Source of the DNA: Chara braunii | Lineage: Eukaryota > Streptophyta > Charophyceae > Charales > Characeae | Assembly: GCA_003427395.1 (NCBI GenBank) | Contig: BFEA01000069.1 | Location: forward strand, 2,606,251 to 2,651,748 | Direction of reading: 5' to 3' | DNA length: 45,498 bases | Part shown: piece after piece, positions 1 to 7,784 of the stretch | Position numbering within the stretch: position 1 is the stretch's first letter | How the letters are laid out: every line of letters starts with the position of its first letter | Notes under the pieces: generated by a model | Told to the model about the DNA's origin: nothing | Databases searched by the model: none | The model's input: the letters and a program-made list of their open reading frames with translations, nothing else | Translations under genes and position numbers: made by a program

Positions 1-166
1 GCATGCACACCCCACCCACCCCCTCAGATGGCATACCCTCCCTCCGGAAGACCGCCAAAACGGCTCGTACGGCCATACGTACGACCAGTACGGCGGCCTG
101 GGGGCCCATACGTACGGTCGTATGCGTTGTACGGCCGGTCCATATCGGTACTATCTGTTACACAGA

Positions 167-405
167 TCATGATAGAGCTGACCGACCCCAGTGAATTCAG
201 AAGTATTTGGTTTTACTCATCAGGTTCCATCATCTGGGTTCGAACTACCTTCTTCCCCCGAATACAACGTACGGTCATTATAGCTGTATCTGGACTGAAA
301 GATGTCTCAAATACAGCTATAATGACGGTACGTTGTATTCGGGGAAAGAAGGTAGGGTCTGTATTTTAACAGTTCAATGGCGTACCCACTGAGCTAGGCT
401 CTTGG
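167..405 (-). repeat. tRNA-derived SINE, split by a TA-target MITE
   Basis: Read on the minus strand, this has a pol III A box (TAGCTCAGTGGG, 385-396) and a B box (GTTCGAACCC, 236-245), like a tRNA gene. The 3' body is shared with the SINE at 3680-3860 (the GACC...CAG...GAATTC block near 176-200). The box spacing is abnormally long because a 105-bp inverted-repeat element (248-352) sits between A and B. The copy at 3680-3860 has normal 32-bp spacing. The 5' end near 405 and the 3' end near 167 are approximate. It is a non-coding retroposon, probably dead because its promoter is split. Confidence 0.7.
248..352. mobile_element. Family D MITE (TA target, 105 bp)
   Basis: Near-perfect hairpin. 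The left arm begins CCTTCTTCCCCCGAATAC and the right arm is its near reverse complement, both running into CGGTCATTATAGCTG-type subterminal sequence. It is flanked by TA at 246-247 and 353-354. Removing the element plus one TA restores the SINE sequence seen at 3680-3860. TA duplication and a short hairpin body point to a Tc1/mariner (Stowaway-like) non-autonomous element. A second copy of identical length lies at 3402-3506. Confidence 0.8.
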
Positions 406-421
406 GTAATTGCACGATTTT

Positions 422-549
422 GGGCATCGCCACACCACTCTTGAAATGTGCAAAATGAGAATGAACTTCCCGCTAGAAGACAGCCAGATGCACCCGCCAT
501 ATTTTTGTCTTTTTCACATTAAATTTTCAAGAGTGATGTGGCGAGGCCC
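422..549. mobile_element. Family A MITE, copy A1
   Basis: 128-bp inverted-repeat element beginning GGGCATCGCCACACCAC and ending in the near reverse complement GTGATGTGGCGAGGCCC. The flanks are TTT on both sides (419-421, 550-552). The interior carries the family motifs TGTGCAAAATGAGA, GCTAGAA and a TTTTTGTCTTTT run. The 3-bp duplication and GGGCC-type termini suggest a PIF/Harbinger-like non-autonomous element. Confidence 0.75.
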
Positions 550-847
550 TTTGCCTCCTAGGTGTGGAGAGTGTTGCCACAAGGAGGACCTCAGTGGCCC
601 ATCATCATCAGCTGACCTGGCCTGGTCAATACAGACAAGTTGTATGAGGGCTGCTGGCATACTCGCACCAGCACTTGCATACATGCATCTGACCCTAATT
701 GCGGCCAGATCAGGATGAATCTTACAGCAATCGAGTCCAGAGGTTTGTGGAAAAGGTCCTAGTGTGACTATGGCTCGAGTTCCTTTTTTCTTTGTTATTG
801 TATCAGCTCGTTATCATAGAGCATTGGCCACATAAAGGCTCATCATA

Positions 848-969
848 GGGGCTCGCTGCACTACTCTCGACATGCACAAAAGACAAAAATCATGGCGGTG
901 CATCTTTCCATATTCTAGCGGAAGATTCACTCTCGTTTTGCACATTTCGAGAGTAGTGCAGCGAGGCCC
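848..969. mobile_element. Family A MITE, copy A2
   Basis: 122-bp element with ~22-bp inverted ends, GGGGCTCGCTGCACTACTC at the left and GAGTAGTGCAGCGAGGCCC at the right. The 3-bp flanks match exactly (ATA at 845-847 and 970-972). The interior is in the opposite orientation to A1. Confidence 0.8.
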
Positions 970-1199
970 ATAGTCTCTTCTTTCAAGTGGAGAGAAGGGA
1001 AACAGAGAAAAAAAGATGGGGAAAAAAAAGAAAAAAGCCCCTTCATCATCCGCTGACCTCGTCAAGACAGACATATTGTTGAGTATATACCTTAACACTC
1101 ATCGAGGACTTCTCTCATTCACTGGTTGTCACGAAAGGGGGTAATCAAACAAGAGAAAAAAAAGAAAAGGGGTTAATCCGTAGCAGTTATTGGCGTTTG

Positions 1200-1740
1200 A
1201 TCCCTTAACCTGTTCATCACTGATTGCATGCGAGTTTACATTCCAGCCGCGCAGAAGCAACCTTCTCCTTCCCGTCTTCCACGACCGTTTTGGCTGACAA
1301 GTGCCATGCCTTCTTGATCTATGAGGAGACGATCACAAGTGTCCTGCAGTGGAGTTGATCTCTGGACCTGTTGATTCCGGATGACTGCGTGGAGCTGTCT
1401 GTAGCATCCAGTCAGCCAGGAAGGAACCTTCTTGGCGGTTCCATGCAGGCTGATGCAGCCGTCCGGAAGTAAGCTTATTCACAGTTCTTTGAGCGCCGTA
1501 TGTAGACTGAAAATTGCACCAAATACGGATATACTGACCGGTCGTTCTATTCGGATGAAGACGGTCGGGCAAACCGTTGATTAGTGATGGGAAGTGCGCC
1601 TGTGGGTTTGATCCTTTGACACGGTATCTTTTTTTTTTTTTTTTTTTTTTTTTTTGAGTTACCTCATTCATGCGCTAATTGCATGCGAGTTGTAAACACT
1701 CAGCCGGTCAGCCGTCCGGAAGCTATGCCTTCTTTTTTTC
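1200..1740. repeat. Diverged repeat block with long poly-T
   Basis: Two diverged segments (about 1207-1290 and 1680-1735) share TTGCATGCGAGTT and CCGTCCGGAAG-type motifs with the 170-bp tandem repeat at 2212-2551. A poly-T run lies near 1628-1655. No open frame or RNA gene is recognised here. Confidence 0.4.
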
Positions 1741-1840
1741 TTTTTTTTCAAATGGCTGCACCGCACTCTGCTGCAGTGCAATACAGAGGTAACACTGGAG
1801 GGGTTCGAGCAAGCAAGCTTACTCGTACGACCCCTCCGTG

Positions 1841-1949
1841 GCCCAGAAAAATTGATTTAATATCGTTGTGGCCTGATCGACCGCGGATCAGATCATTAAA
1901 CTGATCAGAACAGATACTACTCTTGATCTATGTTAGCCAAAAGGCCGCC
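1841..1949 (-). pseudogene. U2 snRNA-derived sequence (5' ~110 nt)
   Basis: The minus strand matches the 5' half of plant U2 snRNA: GGCCTTTTGGCTAA, then a GATCAAGAGTAGTATCTG-like branch-site recognition region, CTGATCAGTTTAAT, and a degenerate stretch reaching the Sm-site-like AATTTTTCTG. The first ~10 nt of U2 (ATACCTTTCT) are absent. There is a small insertion in the branch-site region (GGCTAACAT). No TATA or plant USE is evident, because a U6 retrocopy begins about 5 bp from its 5' end. It is a pseudogene or fragment. Confidence 0.7.
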
Positions 1950-1954
1950 GTGGT

Positions 1955-2148
1955 CCTTCGGGACATCCGTTAAAACTGGAACGATGCAGAGAAGATTAGC
2001 CTAAGGGCCTTGTTTTTGACTACGATCGATGCGTCCTTCTCTCTGATGAGCTAATGCGTGTCGAAGTCGTGAAGTATTGTTTCAGTTATTGTGTCAGTTA
2101 TATACCATGGCCCCTGCGCAAGGATGACAGGCATAAATCGAGAAATGG

Positions 2149-2184
<36 letters not shown>
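1955..2184 (+). pseudogene. U6 snRNA retrocopy with internal 106-bp insertion and poly(A)
   Basis: The 5' part (1955-2000) reads like plant U6: GTCCTTCGGGACATCCGTT, TGGAACGATGCAGAGA (ACAGAGA box altered to GCAGAGA), then GATTAGC. The 3' part (2107-2155) resumes ATGGCCCCTGCGCAAGGATG and runs to GAGAAATGGTCCAAAT, then ~29 A. CCGCCGTGG occurs directly before the U6 start and again directly after the poly(A) tail. That is a 9-bp target duplication as expected for LINE-mediated retrotransposition. With an altered ACAGAGA box and a broken body it cannot supply a normal U6. Confidence 0.8.
2001..2106. mobile_element. 106-bp insertion inside U6 retrocopy
   Basis: Separates U6 AGC (catalytic triad) from the internal stem-loop start ATGGCCCC. 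It begins CTAAGGGCCTTGTTTTTGAC and ends TTATATACC. It lacks GT...AG ends. The GGGCCTTGTT start resembles PIF/Harbinger-type termini seen elsewhere here, but no clean inverted partner or duplication can be shown. Confidence 0.5.
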
Positions 2185-2185
<1 letters not shown>

Positions 2186-2211
2186 ACCGCCGTGGATGAT
2201 GAGCAGAGGCC

Positions 2212-2551
2212 GCCCTTCCTGTCGGATGATGAGCAGTGTTGCGGTCGATTTCATCTCTTGAGCTGTCGATCAGTAATTGCAGGCGAGGTGGACCATTCAG
2301 TCACAGGACAGGAACCTTCGTTATTCCTCATTGTTCCAGTCAGCGGTCGGGAAGCTGTACCTTCTTCACTCTTCCGTGCCCACCCTTCCTGTCGGACGAT
2401 GAGCAGTGGCGCAGTGGATTTCATCTCTTGACCTGTCGATCAGTGACTGCATGCGAGGTGTACCATTCAGTCGCAGGAAAGGAATCTTCGTCATTCCTCA
2501 TTGTTCCGTTCAGCGGTCGGGAAGCTATACCTTTTTTTTTTTCTTTTTTTT
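2212..2551. repeat. Two tandem copies of a 170-bp repeat
   Basis: Copies at about 2212-2381 and 2382-2551 share CCTTCCTGTCGGAYGATGAG, GATTTCATCTCTTGA, CATTCAGTCRCAGGA and CAGCGGTCGGGAAGCT in the same order. Diverged relatives occur at 1200-1735. Confidence 0.75.
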
Positions 2552-2625
2552 TTTGTGCGATAACTTCTTCACTGTTCCACGACAGCCATTCTTATCGGCT
2601 GACGACTATGGGCCTGGCCCCATTA

Positions 2626-2808
2626 GGGCGTCGCAACACCACTCTCGAGACGTGATAAAGACAAAAAATGTGGCGGGTGCATCTGGCCATGTTCTAGCCG
2701 AAGGTTCATTCTCAGTTTGCACATTTCGAGAGTGGTGTGGGGATGCCCGACACACCGCCATGATTTTCGTCTTTTCTGCATGTCGAGAGCAGCAGTGGAG
2801 CGAGGCCC
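2626..2808. mobile_element. Family A MITE, copy A3 plus an extra half element
   Basis: 2626-2748 runs from GGGCGTCGCAACACCACTC to GAGTGGTGTGGGGATGCCC. It is followed at once by a second family A right half (2749-2808) ending GTGGAGCGAGGCCC. Flanks do not match (TTA on the left, TAT after 2808), so this looks like a rearranged or nested pair. Confidence 0.6.
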
Positions 2809-2950
2809 TATAAACCGTTGATTGATTGCCGAAGACCTGATGAGAAAATGGTGGAATTATTTGTTCTATTTTTGGCTAGGGCCTTGTCCCACTGAATGAC
2901 TGGAATCGTCCGAGACAAACTACATCTTACTTTTCTTTTCTTTACTTTTC

Positions 2951-2973
2951 TTTTTTTTTTTTTTTTTTTTTTN

Positions 2974-3037
<64 letters not shown>

Positions 3038-3145
3038 GTTTTACAACGTTTACTCGTCAACTTCAGTCATCTGGATTCGAACTCTGTTGTGTATTTTGAA
3101 CAGTTCATGGGTGTACCCACTGCGCTAGGCCCATGGGTCATCTTA
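2951..3145 (-). repeat. tRNA-derived SINE with ~86-nt poly(A) tail (as poly-T)
   Basis: On the minus strand, A box TAGCGCAGTGGG (3116-3127) and B box GTTCGAATCC (3073-3082) head a short body that ends in an unbroken poly(A), seen as poly-T 2951-3036 with one N at 2973. It is the same family as 167-405 and 3680-3860 but with a shorter 3' body. Confidence 0.7.
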
Positions 3146-3273
3146 CTATTTTTGGGCGGAGGCCGAAGATGACATCGACCAGCTACCAAACACGCAGAGT
3201 CGGACGAAAGAAAAAGAACAGAGTCGAGAGGTACGTTGGTCCTGGGCGGGGCGTCAAGACCAACGACATCGAA

Positions 3274-3395
3274 GGGCATCGCTACACCACTCTCGAAATG
3301 TGCAAAATGAGAATGAACTTCCTGCTAGAACATGGCCAGATGCACCCGCCACATTTTTGTTTTTTTCACATTTCGACAGTGCTGTGGTGAGGCCC
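3274..3395. mobile_element. Family A MITE, copy A4
   Basis: 122-bp element from GGGCATCGCTACACCACTC to a diverged right end GTGCTGTGGTGAGGCCC. Its interior closely matches A1 (GTGCAAAATGAGAATGAAC, TGCTAGAACATGG). The 3-bp flanks differ (GAA versus TTA). Confidence 0.65.
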
Positions 3396-3401
3396 TTACT
3401 A

Positions 3402-3506
3402 CTGTCTTCCCCCAAATACAAAGTACGGTCATTATAGCCGAATTTAGACGGAAAGATGCACCAAATTCAGCTATAATGACCGTGCGTTGTATTCGGGGGA
3501 AGACTG
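3402..3506. mobile_element. Family D MITE (TA target, 105 bp), second copy
   Basis: Hairpin starting CTGTCTTCCCCCAAATAC, with right arm GTATTCGGGGGAAGACTG. TA lies at 3400-3401 and 3507-3508. The length equals the copy at 248-352, and the inner arms share CGGTCATTATAGC. Confidence 0.75.
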
Positions 3507-3534
3507 TAGGAGCCGATGGTCGTGGAGCGTTATT

Positions 3535-3620
3535 GGGCGTCCCTACACCACTCTCGACATGCACCGAAGACAAAAATCATAGCTGTGAATATTTCCATCC
3601 TCTAGGGGAAGATTCACTTT
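3535..3620. mobile_element. Family A MITE left half
   Basis: Starts GGGCGTCCCTACACCACTC, followed by GACATGCACCGAAGACAAAAATCAT, ATTTCCAT and GAAGATTCACTTTCT. No right terminus follows; the sequence changes into family C material near 3640. Confidence 0.55.
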
Positions 3621-3639
3621 CTTGTTTCCTTGTTGAGGA

Positions 3640-4324
3640 AAGTACCGCGCAGTCAGGGTTACAGTTTGTAGTTGCATTTTTTTATTATTATTATTATTAT
3701 TTTAAAGGGCGACGGCCTTGAGATTTCATCATTAAACTGACCGGACCCAGGTAATTCAGAATGATTGTATTCCGGTCATCTGATTGTGACTGGATTCGAA
3801 CTTGGGTCTGTATTTCGACAGTTCATGGGTGTACCAACTGAGCTACGCTCGTTGGTGTAATTGCATTTCAAACTGCGTTTTAGCAGTCTTTTTAGTCAGG
3901 GCCCCAGTTTCAAATGGAGTTGAAACTGGGGGCTGACCCTTTTTAGCAGCTCAGTCAGGCAGGTAGACCCTTTTTTTTTCTTTTTTTCCCACCCCCTCCC
4001 CGTGGCGTGGAGGGGCCACATCCAAGATGTCTCGGTCACACCCGAGGGAATAATAATAAAAAAAAAGCATCTGGTTGTGTGGCGGGGCCAGGGCCGAGAT
4101 GTCTCCTGAACGGGGGGGCGGAAGGGGAGCGGGAGCCGGGGGGGAGGAAACGGATAAAAAAAAAAAGAAAAAAAAGGGCCACGTGCCTGACTGAACTGCT
4201 AAAAAGGCCAACCCGAGTTTCAACTGCATTTGAAACTTGGGCCCTGACTTTAAAAAACTGCTAAAAAGCAGTTTGTAATTTTGAAATGAAATTACAAACT
4301 GCTTTGGTGACTGCGCCGTAGTTA
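3640..4324. mobile_element. Family C foldback element with SINE inside
   Basis: Outer ends are inverted: TACCGCGCAGTCAGG-CAGTTTGTAGTTGCA at the left, and AATTACAAACTG-TGACTGCGCCGTAGTT at the right. Inside, ~100-bp arms at about 3862-3966 and 4177-4290 are inverted relative to each other (AAACTGC-TTTTAGCAGT, GTCAGGGCCC-AGTTTCAAATG, CAGTCAGGCA blocks), so the core can fold. A SINE at 3680-3860 interrupts the left arm. The spacer 3970-4176 holds T- and G-rich low-complexity DNA. Confidence 0.6.
3680..3860 (-). repeat. tRNA-derived SINE with 8-bp target duplication
   Basis: The most complete SINE here, 181 bp on the minus strand. A box TAGCTCAGTTGG is at 3834-3845, B box GTTCGAATCC at 3792-3801 (32-bp spacing), then a ~90-bp body and an AAT-repeat tail (3680-3702). 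It is flanked by TTGCATTT at 3672-3679 and 3861-3868. The target is a family C element, so this SINE is younger than it. Confidence 0.8.
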
Positions 4325-4742
4325 ACTCTTTCTTGTTTTACCCAAGCCCTTACTCTACGGTCAGGGAGAAAGTGAAAAAAAAAAAGACTCATGACGAACC
4401 GGACGAGGCCCCATGACTTCATTGAAGTTCTGCTCCTCTACAGAAACACGTCCACAGTCAGTTGTCAAACCAATCCTCATAATTGCTTTTGAGTGCTCCA
4501 GCAGCTCGAAGACTGCGCAAAAGACGACGACAGGAGTCCAAATGCAATTAGTTAAAAAAAACACAAAAGGTAGTCAAGAATAATGTCGAAGAAAAAGAAG
4601 AATAATGTCGAAATAATGTTATACAAAAGGTAGTCCACATGCAAAGGCTGGAAAAGGAAAAAACTTCAAAAAAAAAGGGCAAACGCTGTAATCGCGTGCT
4701 CCATGTGCCAATCTTTGAAGAAGGTTCGACAGGACAATCGCG

Positions 4743-4839
4743 TGGCCAAGTCCCACTTGTCCGGATTCTTCATTTGTGGCCCTCGATATTCATAACCTAT
4801 GGTTAGAGATGGAGAATTGGGGTAAGTGGGACTTGGCCC
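4743..4839. mobile_element. Family B MITE, 97 bp, copy B1
   Basis: Left end TGGCCAAGTCCCACTTGTC, right end GGTAAGTGGGACTTGGCCC. It shares length and internal layout (TTCTTCATTT, CCTATGGTTAG) with three other copies. Flanks GCG/CCG differ by one base. Confidence 0.75.
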
Positions 4840-4875
4840 CCGAAGCAGAGTCCCAGATGCCCAAGAAATCATTTT

Positions 4876-5221
4876 GGGGTAACTACGGGGGGGGGGGTCA
4901 CAAGAACAGTTTGAAATTCCACTTCTGTCCTTCGGGACATCCTTCAAAATTGGAACGATACAGAGAATGAAGATTAGAATGGCCCCTGCGCACTCAAGGA
5001 TGACACTCATCAATAGAGAAATGGTCCAAATAAAAGAAAAAGAAATTCCACTTCAGTGACTTCACTGACTTCAGGCATTCAAACTAACATAGCACCCCCC
5101 CTCTTGACCGTACAGCACCCAAAACCTGGGTTGTATACATTGGACATTTTCAGGCCCAATGCCTCAAGTGCAATTTCATACTGTTTTCAAACTGCTTTTC
5201 TGACCGCCCCATAGCTTCTCC
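4876..5221. mobile_element. Family C MITE carrying a U6 retrocopy
   Basis: The left end GGGGTAACTACGG is followed by an expanded G run, TCACAAGAACAGTTTG and TTCCACTTC. The right end has AGTGCAATTTCATACTG-TTTTC and a degraded TGACCGCCCCATAGCTTCTCC. The family consensus arm, seen also at 24711-24890, contains GTGACTGCGCC next to CAGTTTGTAATTGCACTT. A U6 retrocopy plus its target duplication occupies 4913-5054. Confidence 0.65.
4927..5041 (+). pseudogene. U6 snRNA retropseudogene with 13-bp target duplication
   Basis: Full-length U6-like sequence: GTCCTTCGGGACATCC, AAATTGGAACGATACAGAGA, GATTAGAATGGCCCCTGCGC, CAAGGATGACACTCATC, GAGAAATGGTCCAAAT, then an A-rich tail (TAAAAGAAAAA). GAAATTCCACTTC occurs at 4913-4925 and again at 5042-5054. 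The full 5' end, A-rich tail and 13-bp duplication are the hallmarks of LINE-mediated insertion of an snRNA. Small insertions (TGA before AGATTAG; ACTC in the stem-loop) and loss of the AGC triad (GATTAGAATGG) mean it is not a working gene. No TATA or USE promoter lies upstream. Confidence 0.9.
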
Positions 5222-5820
5222 ATTTTACTTCTGCTCAGTGCCGTACCACCAGTCACCGTTCACGGGGTCTGTGGACGGAGACCGGTCATGGAGTTCACGC
5301 CGTTCACAACACGGGAGTTGATGGAGTTCACGGAGAGCGGTATTTTTTATTTTATTTTTTTTGGCTGGGGGGGGGGGTTTTTTTTTAGAGGAGGGTGGGG
5401 GACATGGGAGGCTAACTCCCCATAATTTTTTCAATTTTTTTTCACGAATTTTTTTTTTAATTAAAAATGAAAAAAAAAATCAACCACCCAAAATAAGCAT
5501 TTTGGTTTGCTATTGTGTAGGTCATTTCGATATTTTTTTTATTTTTTCAATGTCATCACGCTGTGGGGCTTGAGGCGAATGTACCTGGGGGAGCCCAAAA
5601 AAAAAAAACAAATACCACTCTTTAGTGGTCGGCCACCAAATGAACGGCCGGTCAAGTTCAAGTGACCGGTGCCGGTCACGTTCACGGGTCCGGCACTGCT
5701 TCTGCTCGCCGTTCTCTGCAATCCGGTCGGAAATTAAAGATTCTGCAGCTGGAACTTGTCCAAGATTGGCCGTGAGCCACTCATGGTATGATGCTTCCAG
5801 TCTTTTTCTATCCGGGCCCA
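5222..5820. other. No gene seen; low-complexity DNA
   Basis: T-, G- and A-homopolymer-rich sequence (5341-5480) and short CCGGTCACGTTCAC/GTGACCGG-type inverted words around 5640-5700. Apparent open frames lie across these and are not supported. Confidence 0.5.
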
Positions 5821-6240
5821 AGTTGGCAAGTTCCACTAGCAGCCTTGCGTTTTCTGAACGCCCGAATCTGGACGTGTTTGTGGAGATGTGGAGTTGAGGA
5901 AACTCAATGCTATTTTCTACCCATCCCCCCAAAGGGCTCAAACACGTCCAGATTAAGGCATTGATGAAACTCAACGCCCAAGTCCCACTAGCAGGGGCAA
6001 GGTCCCACTTGCGCAAATTAGGAGATTTTGGCCGTTGATCTTCTCTGTCTAAGGTCAGTATCTCTTAGTTGGTGTAAGTGGGACCTAGCCCCAGCCTAGA
6101 GTTTTCTCAACGCCCGAATCTGGATGTGTTTGTGGAGATGTGCAGTTGAGGAAACTCAATGCTATTTTCTGCCCATCCCCCCCAAACACGTCCAGATTAA
6201 GGCATTGATGAAACTCAACGCTGCTAGTGGGACTTGGCCC
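5820..6240. repeat. Duplicated foldback with a family B MITE in between
   Basis: Two ~130-bp direct copies (5849-5985 and 6101-6234; period about 253) each contain CGCCCGAATCTGGAYGTGTTT and, inverted, AAACACGTCCAGATTAAGG, so each can form a hairpin. The ends GGGCCCAAGTTGGCAAG (5817) and GCTAGTGGGACTTGGCCC (to about 6240) are inverted. A clean family B element (5995-6091) separates the copies. Confidence 0.65.
5995..6091. mobile_element. Family B MITE, 97 bp, copy B4
   Basis: Left GGGCAAGGTCCCACTTGC, right GTAAGTGGGACCTAGCCC. Exact CAG duplication at 5992-5994 and 6092-6094. Confidence 0.8.
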
Positions 6241-6298
6241 GGGTTGTTTGTAAGGTTACTCAATAAGTTTCCAATTATGAAATGAAATGGAGATTTTT

Positions 6299-6466
6299 GG
6301 GGAAACTGGGGGGGGGGGGGGGGGGGGGTCACAAAAATGAGTTATAATTGCACTATGGGCCTGGATACAGTTTTTCGAATTGCAGTTCGGGCAATGTATA
6401 CAACCCAGCTTTCTGGGCAGGTACTAGGGAGCCTGAAGTGCAATTGCAAACTGCTGAAGTTACCCC
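6299..6466. mobile_element. Family C MITE with long G run
   Basis: GGGGAAACT and ~23 G, then TCACAAAAATGAGTTATAATTGCAC, to AGTGCAATTGCAAACTGCTGAAGTTACCCC at the right. The same left motif recurs at 44985. The G run replaces the GCGCAG part of the family arm. Confidence 0.55.
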
Positions 6467-6773
6467 AAAAAACAATCTTCCTTCTTTCAGGGCCTAGTTG
6501 CACTACATGCCATCCCCCAAAATTTTGAACGCATCAGGGGCAGATCTTTGCGCAGATGCATTCAAGATAAGTGGGACTTGGATCCAAAAGAAAAACTGAT
6601 CTTTCAGGGCCTTGTTGCATCACTCGCCATTCGCCAACATCTGGAATGCATGATGGGCAGCACTCTGTCCAGATGCATTCAAGATCTGGCGATCAGTTAC
6701 AGATTCCTAGATAGGAAACTTTTATGGTCAGGAATTAAACCTGTGCTGTGAAATGAACTTGAATGAAGTCAGC

Positions 6774-6891
6774 GGGCCTGGCTCTGCTACCCACCAAAAT
6801 GAGCAAAGTGAGACTGAATATTCCTCTAAAACAGAGTACACTGCCATACTTTTTGTCTTTTGTGCATGTGGTGAGTTGTGGTGTGAGGCCC
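6774..6891. mobile_element. Family A MITE, copy A7
   Basis: Begins GGGCCTGGCTCTGCTAC, has TGAGCAAAGTGAGACTGAAT and TTTTTGTCTTTTGTGCATG inside, and ends GTTGTGGTGTGAGGCCC. Ends are diverged and no 3-bp match is visible. Confidence 0.55.
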
Positions 6892-7202
6892 ATCCAGTCA
6901 TTAGAACAAAGGGCGGGACAGGAAGATTCCTCTGTTCCCATTGTTCTTACGTCTTCGTCCAGGGTCCAGATCATACTGATCAGGTACTCGGCCATCTCAG
7001 ACAAGAGGCTGAAATCGATATGCTGAATGGTTTTTCTCTCTCTTTGTTTGTTTCTTTCTGAAATGTGGTCATCGGCCGCATCCCCTATAATTCTTTTCAT
7101 TCTTTTGTGAAAGACGGCCGCACCCTCGTGAACCGGAAAAAAGCAAAAACGAAAGAAAATCCTCGTGAAGTGTCCAGTGTGCTGGCAAGGCAGGCTCCCG
7201 GG

Positions 7203-7290
7203 GAGAACGGCCTTGAGATAGCATCATCCTGAGCTGGCTGGCCTCAGGTAATCCAGAATTATATTATGCTACTCATAGAACTCAGCCGCC
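7203..7290 (-). repeat. SINE 3' end fragment
   Basis: CGGCCTTGAGATAGCATCATC and the following AGGTAATCCAGAATTATAT match the 3' body of the SINE at 3680-3860. The tRNA-like head is missing, replaced by unrelated sequence. Confidence 0.6.
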
Positions 7291-7555
7291 CTCCAAATCC
7301 AAGCCATCATCACTTTGGCATACTACAATGGCCCTATATGATCAGAGGAAATCGTAGACAAGAGTAGTGCTGTCGAAACAACTGAAAAAATGAAAACAGG
7401 GTGACTGTCTACTCGTGTATGAAGTGTTGCCCCCTTTTAGGGCATATAATACTCACACGAGGACCAAATGACCTTAAATCCCGAAATTTGAGTCAGTTTT
7501 CGGGTCACATTGGAGAGGCCCGCTACCCAAATGCCTTAAACGGTGACCCTTTTGT

Positions 7556-7658
7556 CAGTGGCCTGCGGGGCCGTGGGAGGACCCTTTTTGAAATCACCTC
7601 CAGAGGTGGTCTCAAATGACCTTTCAGTTTTTTTATCCCCATCTTACCTTATTGCAAA
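7556..7658. repeat. Dispersed block shared (inverted) with 27290-27390
   Basis: GGCCTGCGG, GGACCCTTTTTGA, CCACCTCCAGAGGTGG-like palindrome and CCCATCTTACCTTATTGC occur in the same order here and, reverse-complemented, at 27290-27390. Confidence 0.6.
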
Positions 7659-7685
7659 AAATTGTCCAGGAAGAAAACAGCCTGC

Positions 7686-7784
7686 CAAAAAAAAGACAAA
7701 AAAGATGGCAATGTATCTATCTATGTTCCAGCGGTGGATTCAGTCTCATGTTTTGCACATTTGGAGAGTAGTGCAGCGAGGCCC
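7686..7784. mobile_element. Family A MITE right half
   Basis: From AAAAGACAAAAAAGATGG through TGTTCCAGCGGTGGATTCAG to TTTGCACATTTGGAGAG and GTAGTGCAGCGAGGCCC. The left terminus is missing. Confidence 0.6.

Noticed and set aside
2001-2106. Spliceosomal intron in U6
   Set aside because: The insert cannot be given GT-AG ends by shifting the junction, and the host sequence is itself a poly(A)-tailed retrocopy. Kept only as an open possibility in the findings.
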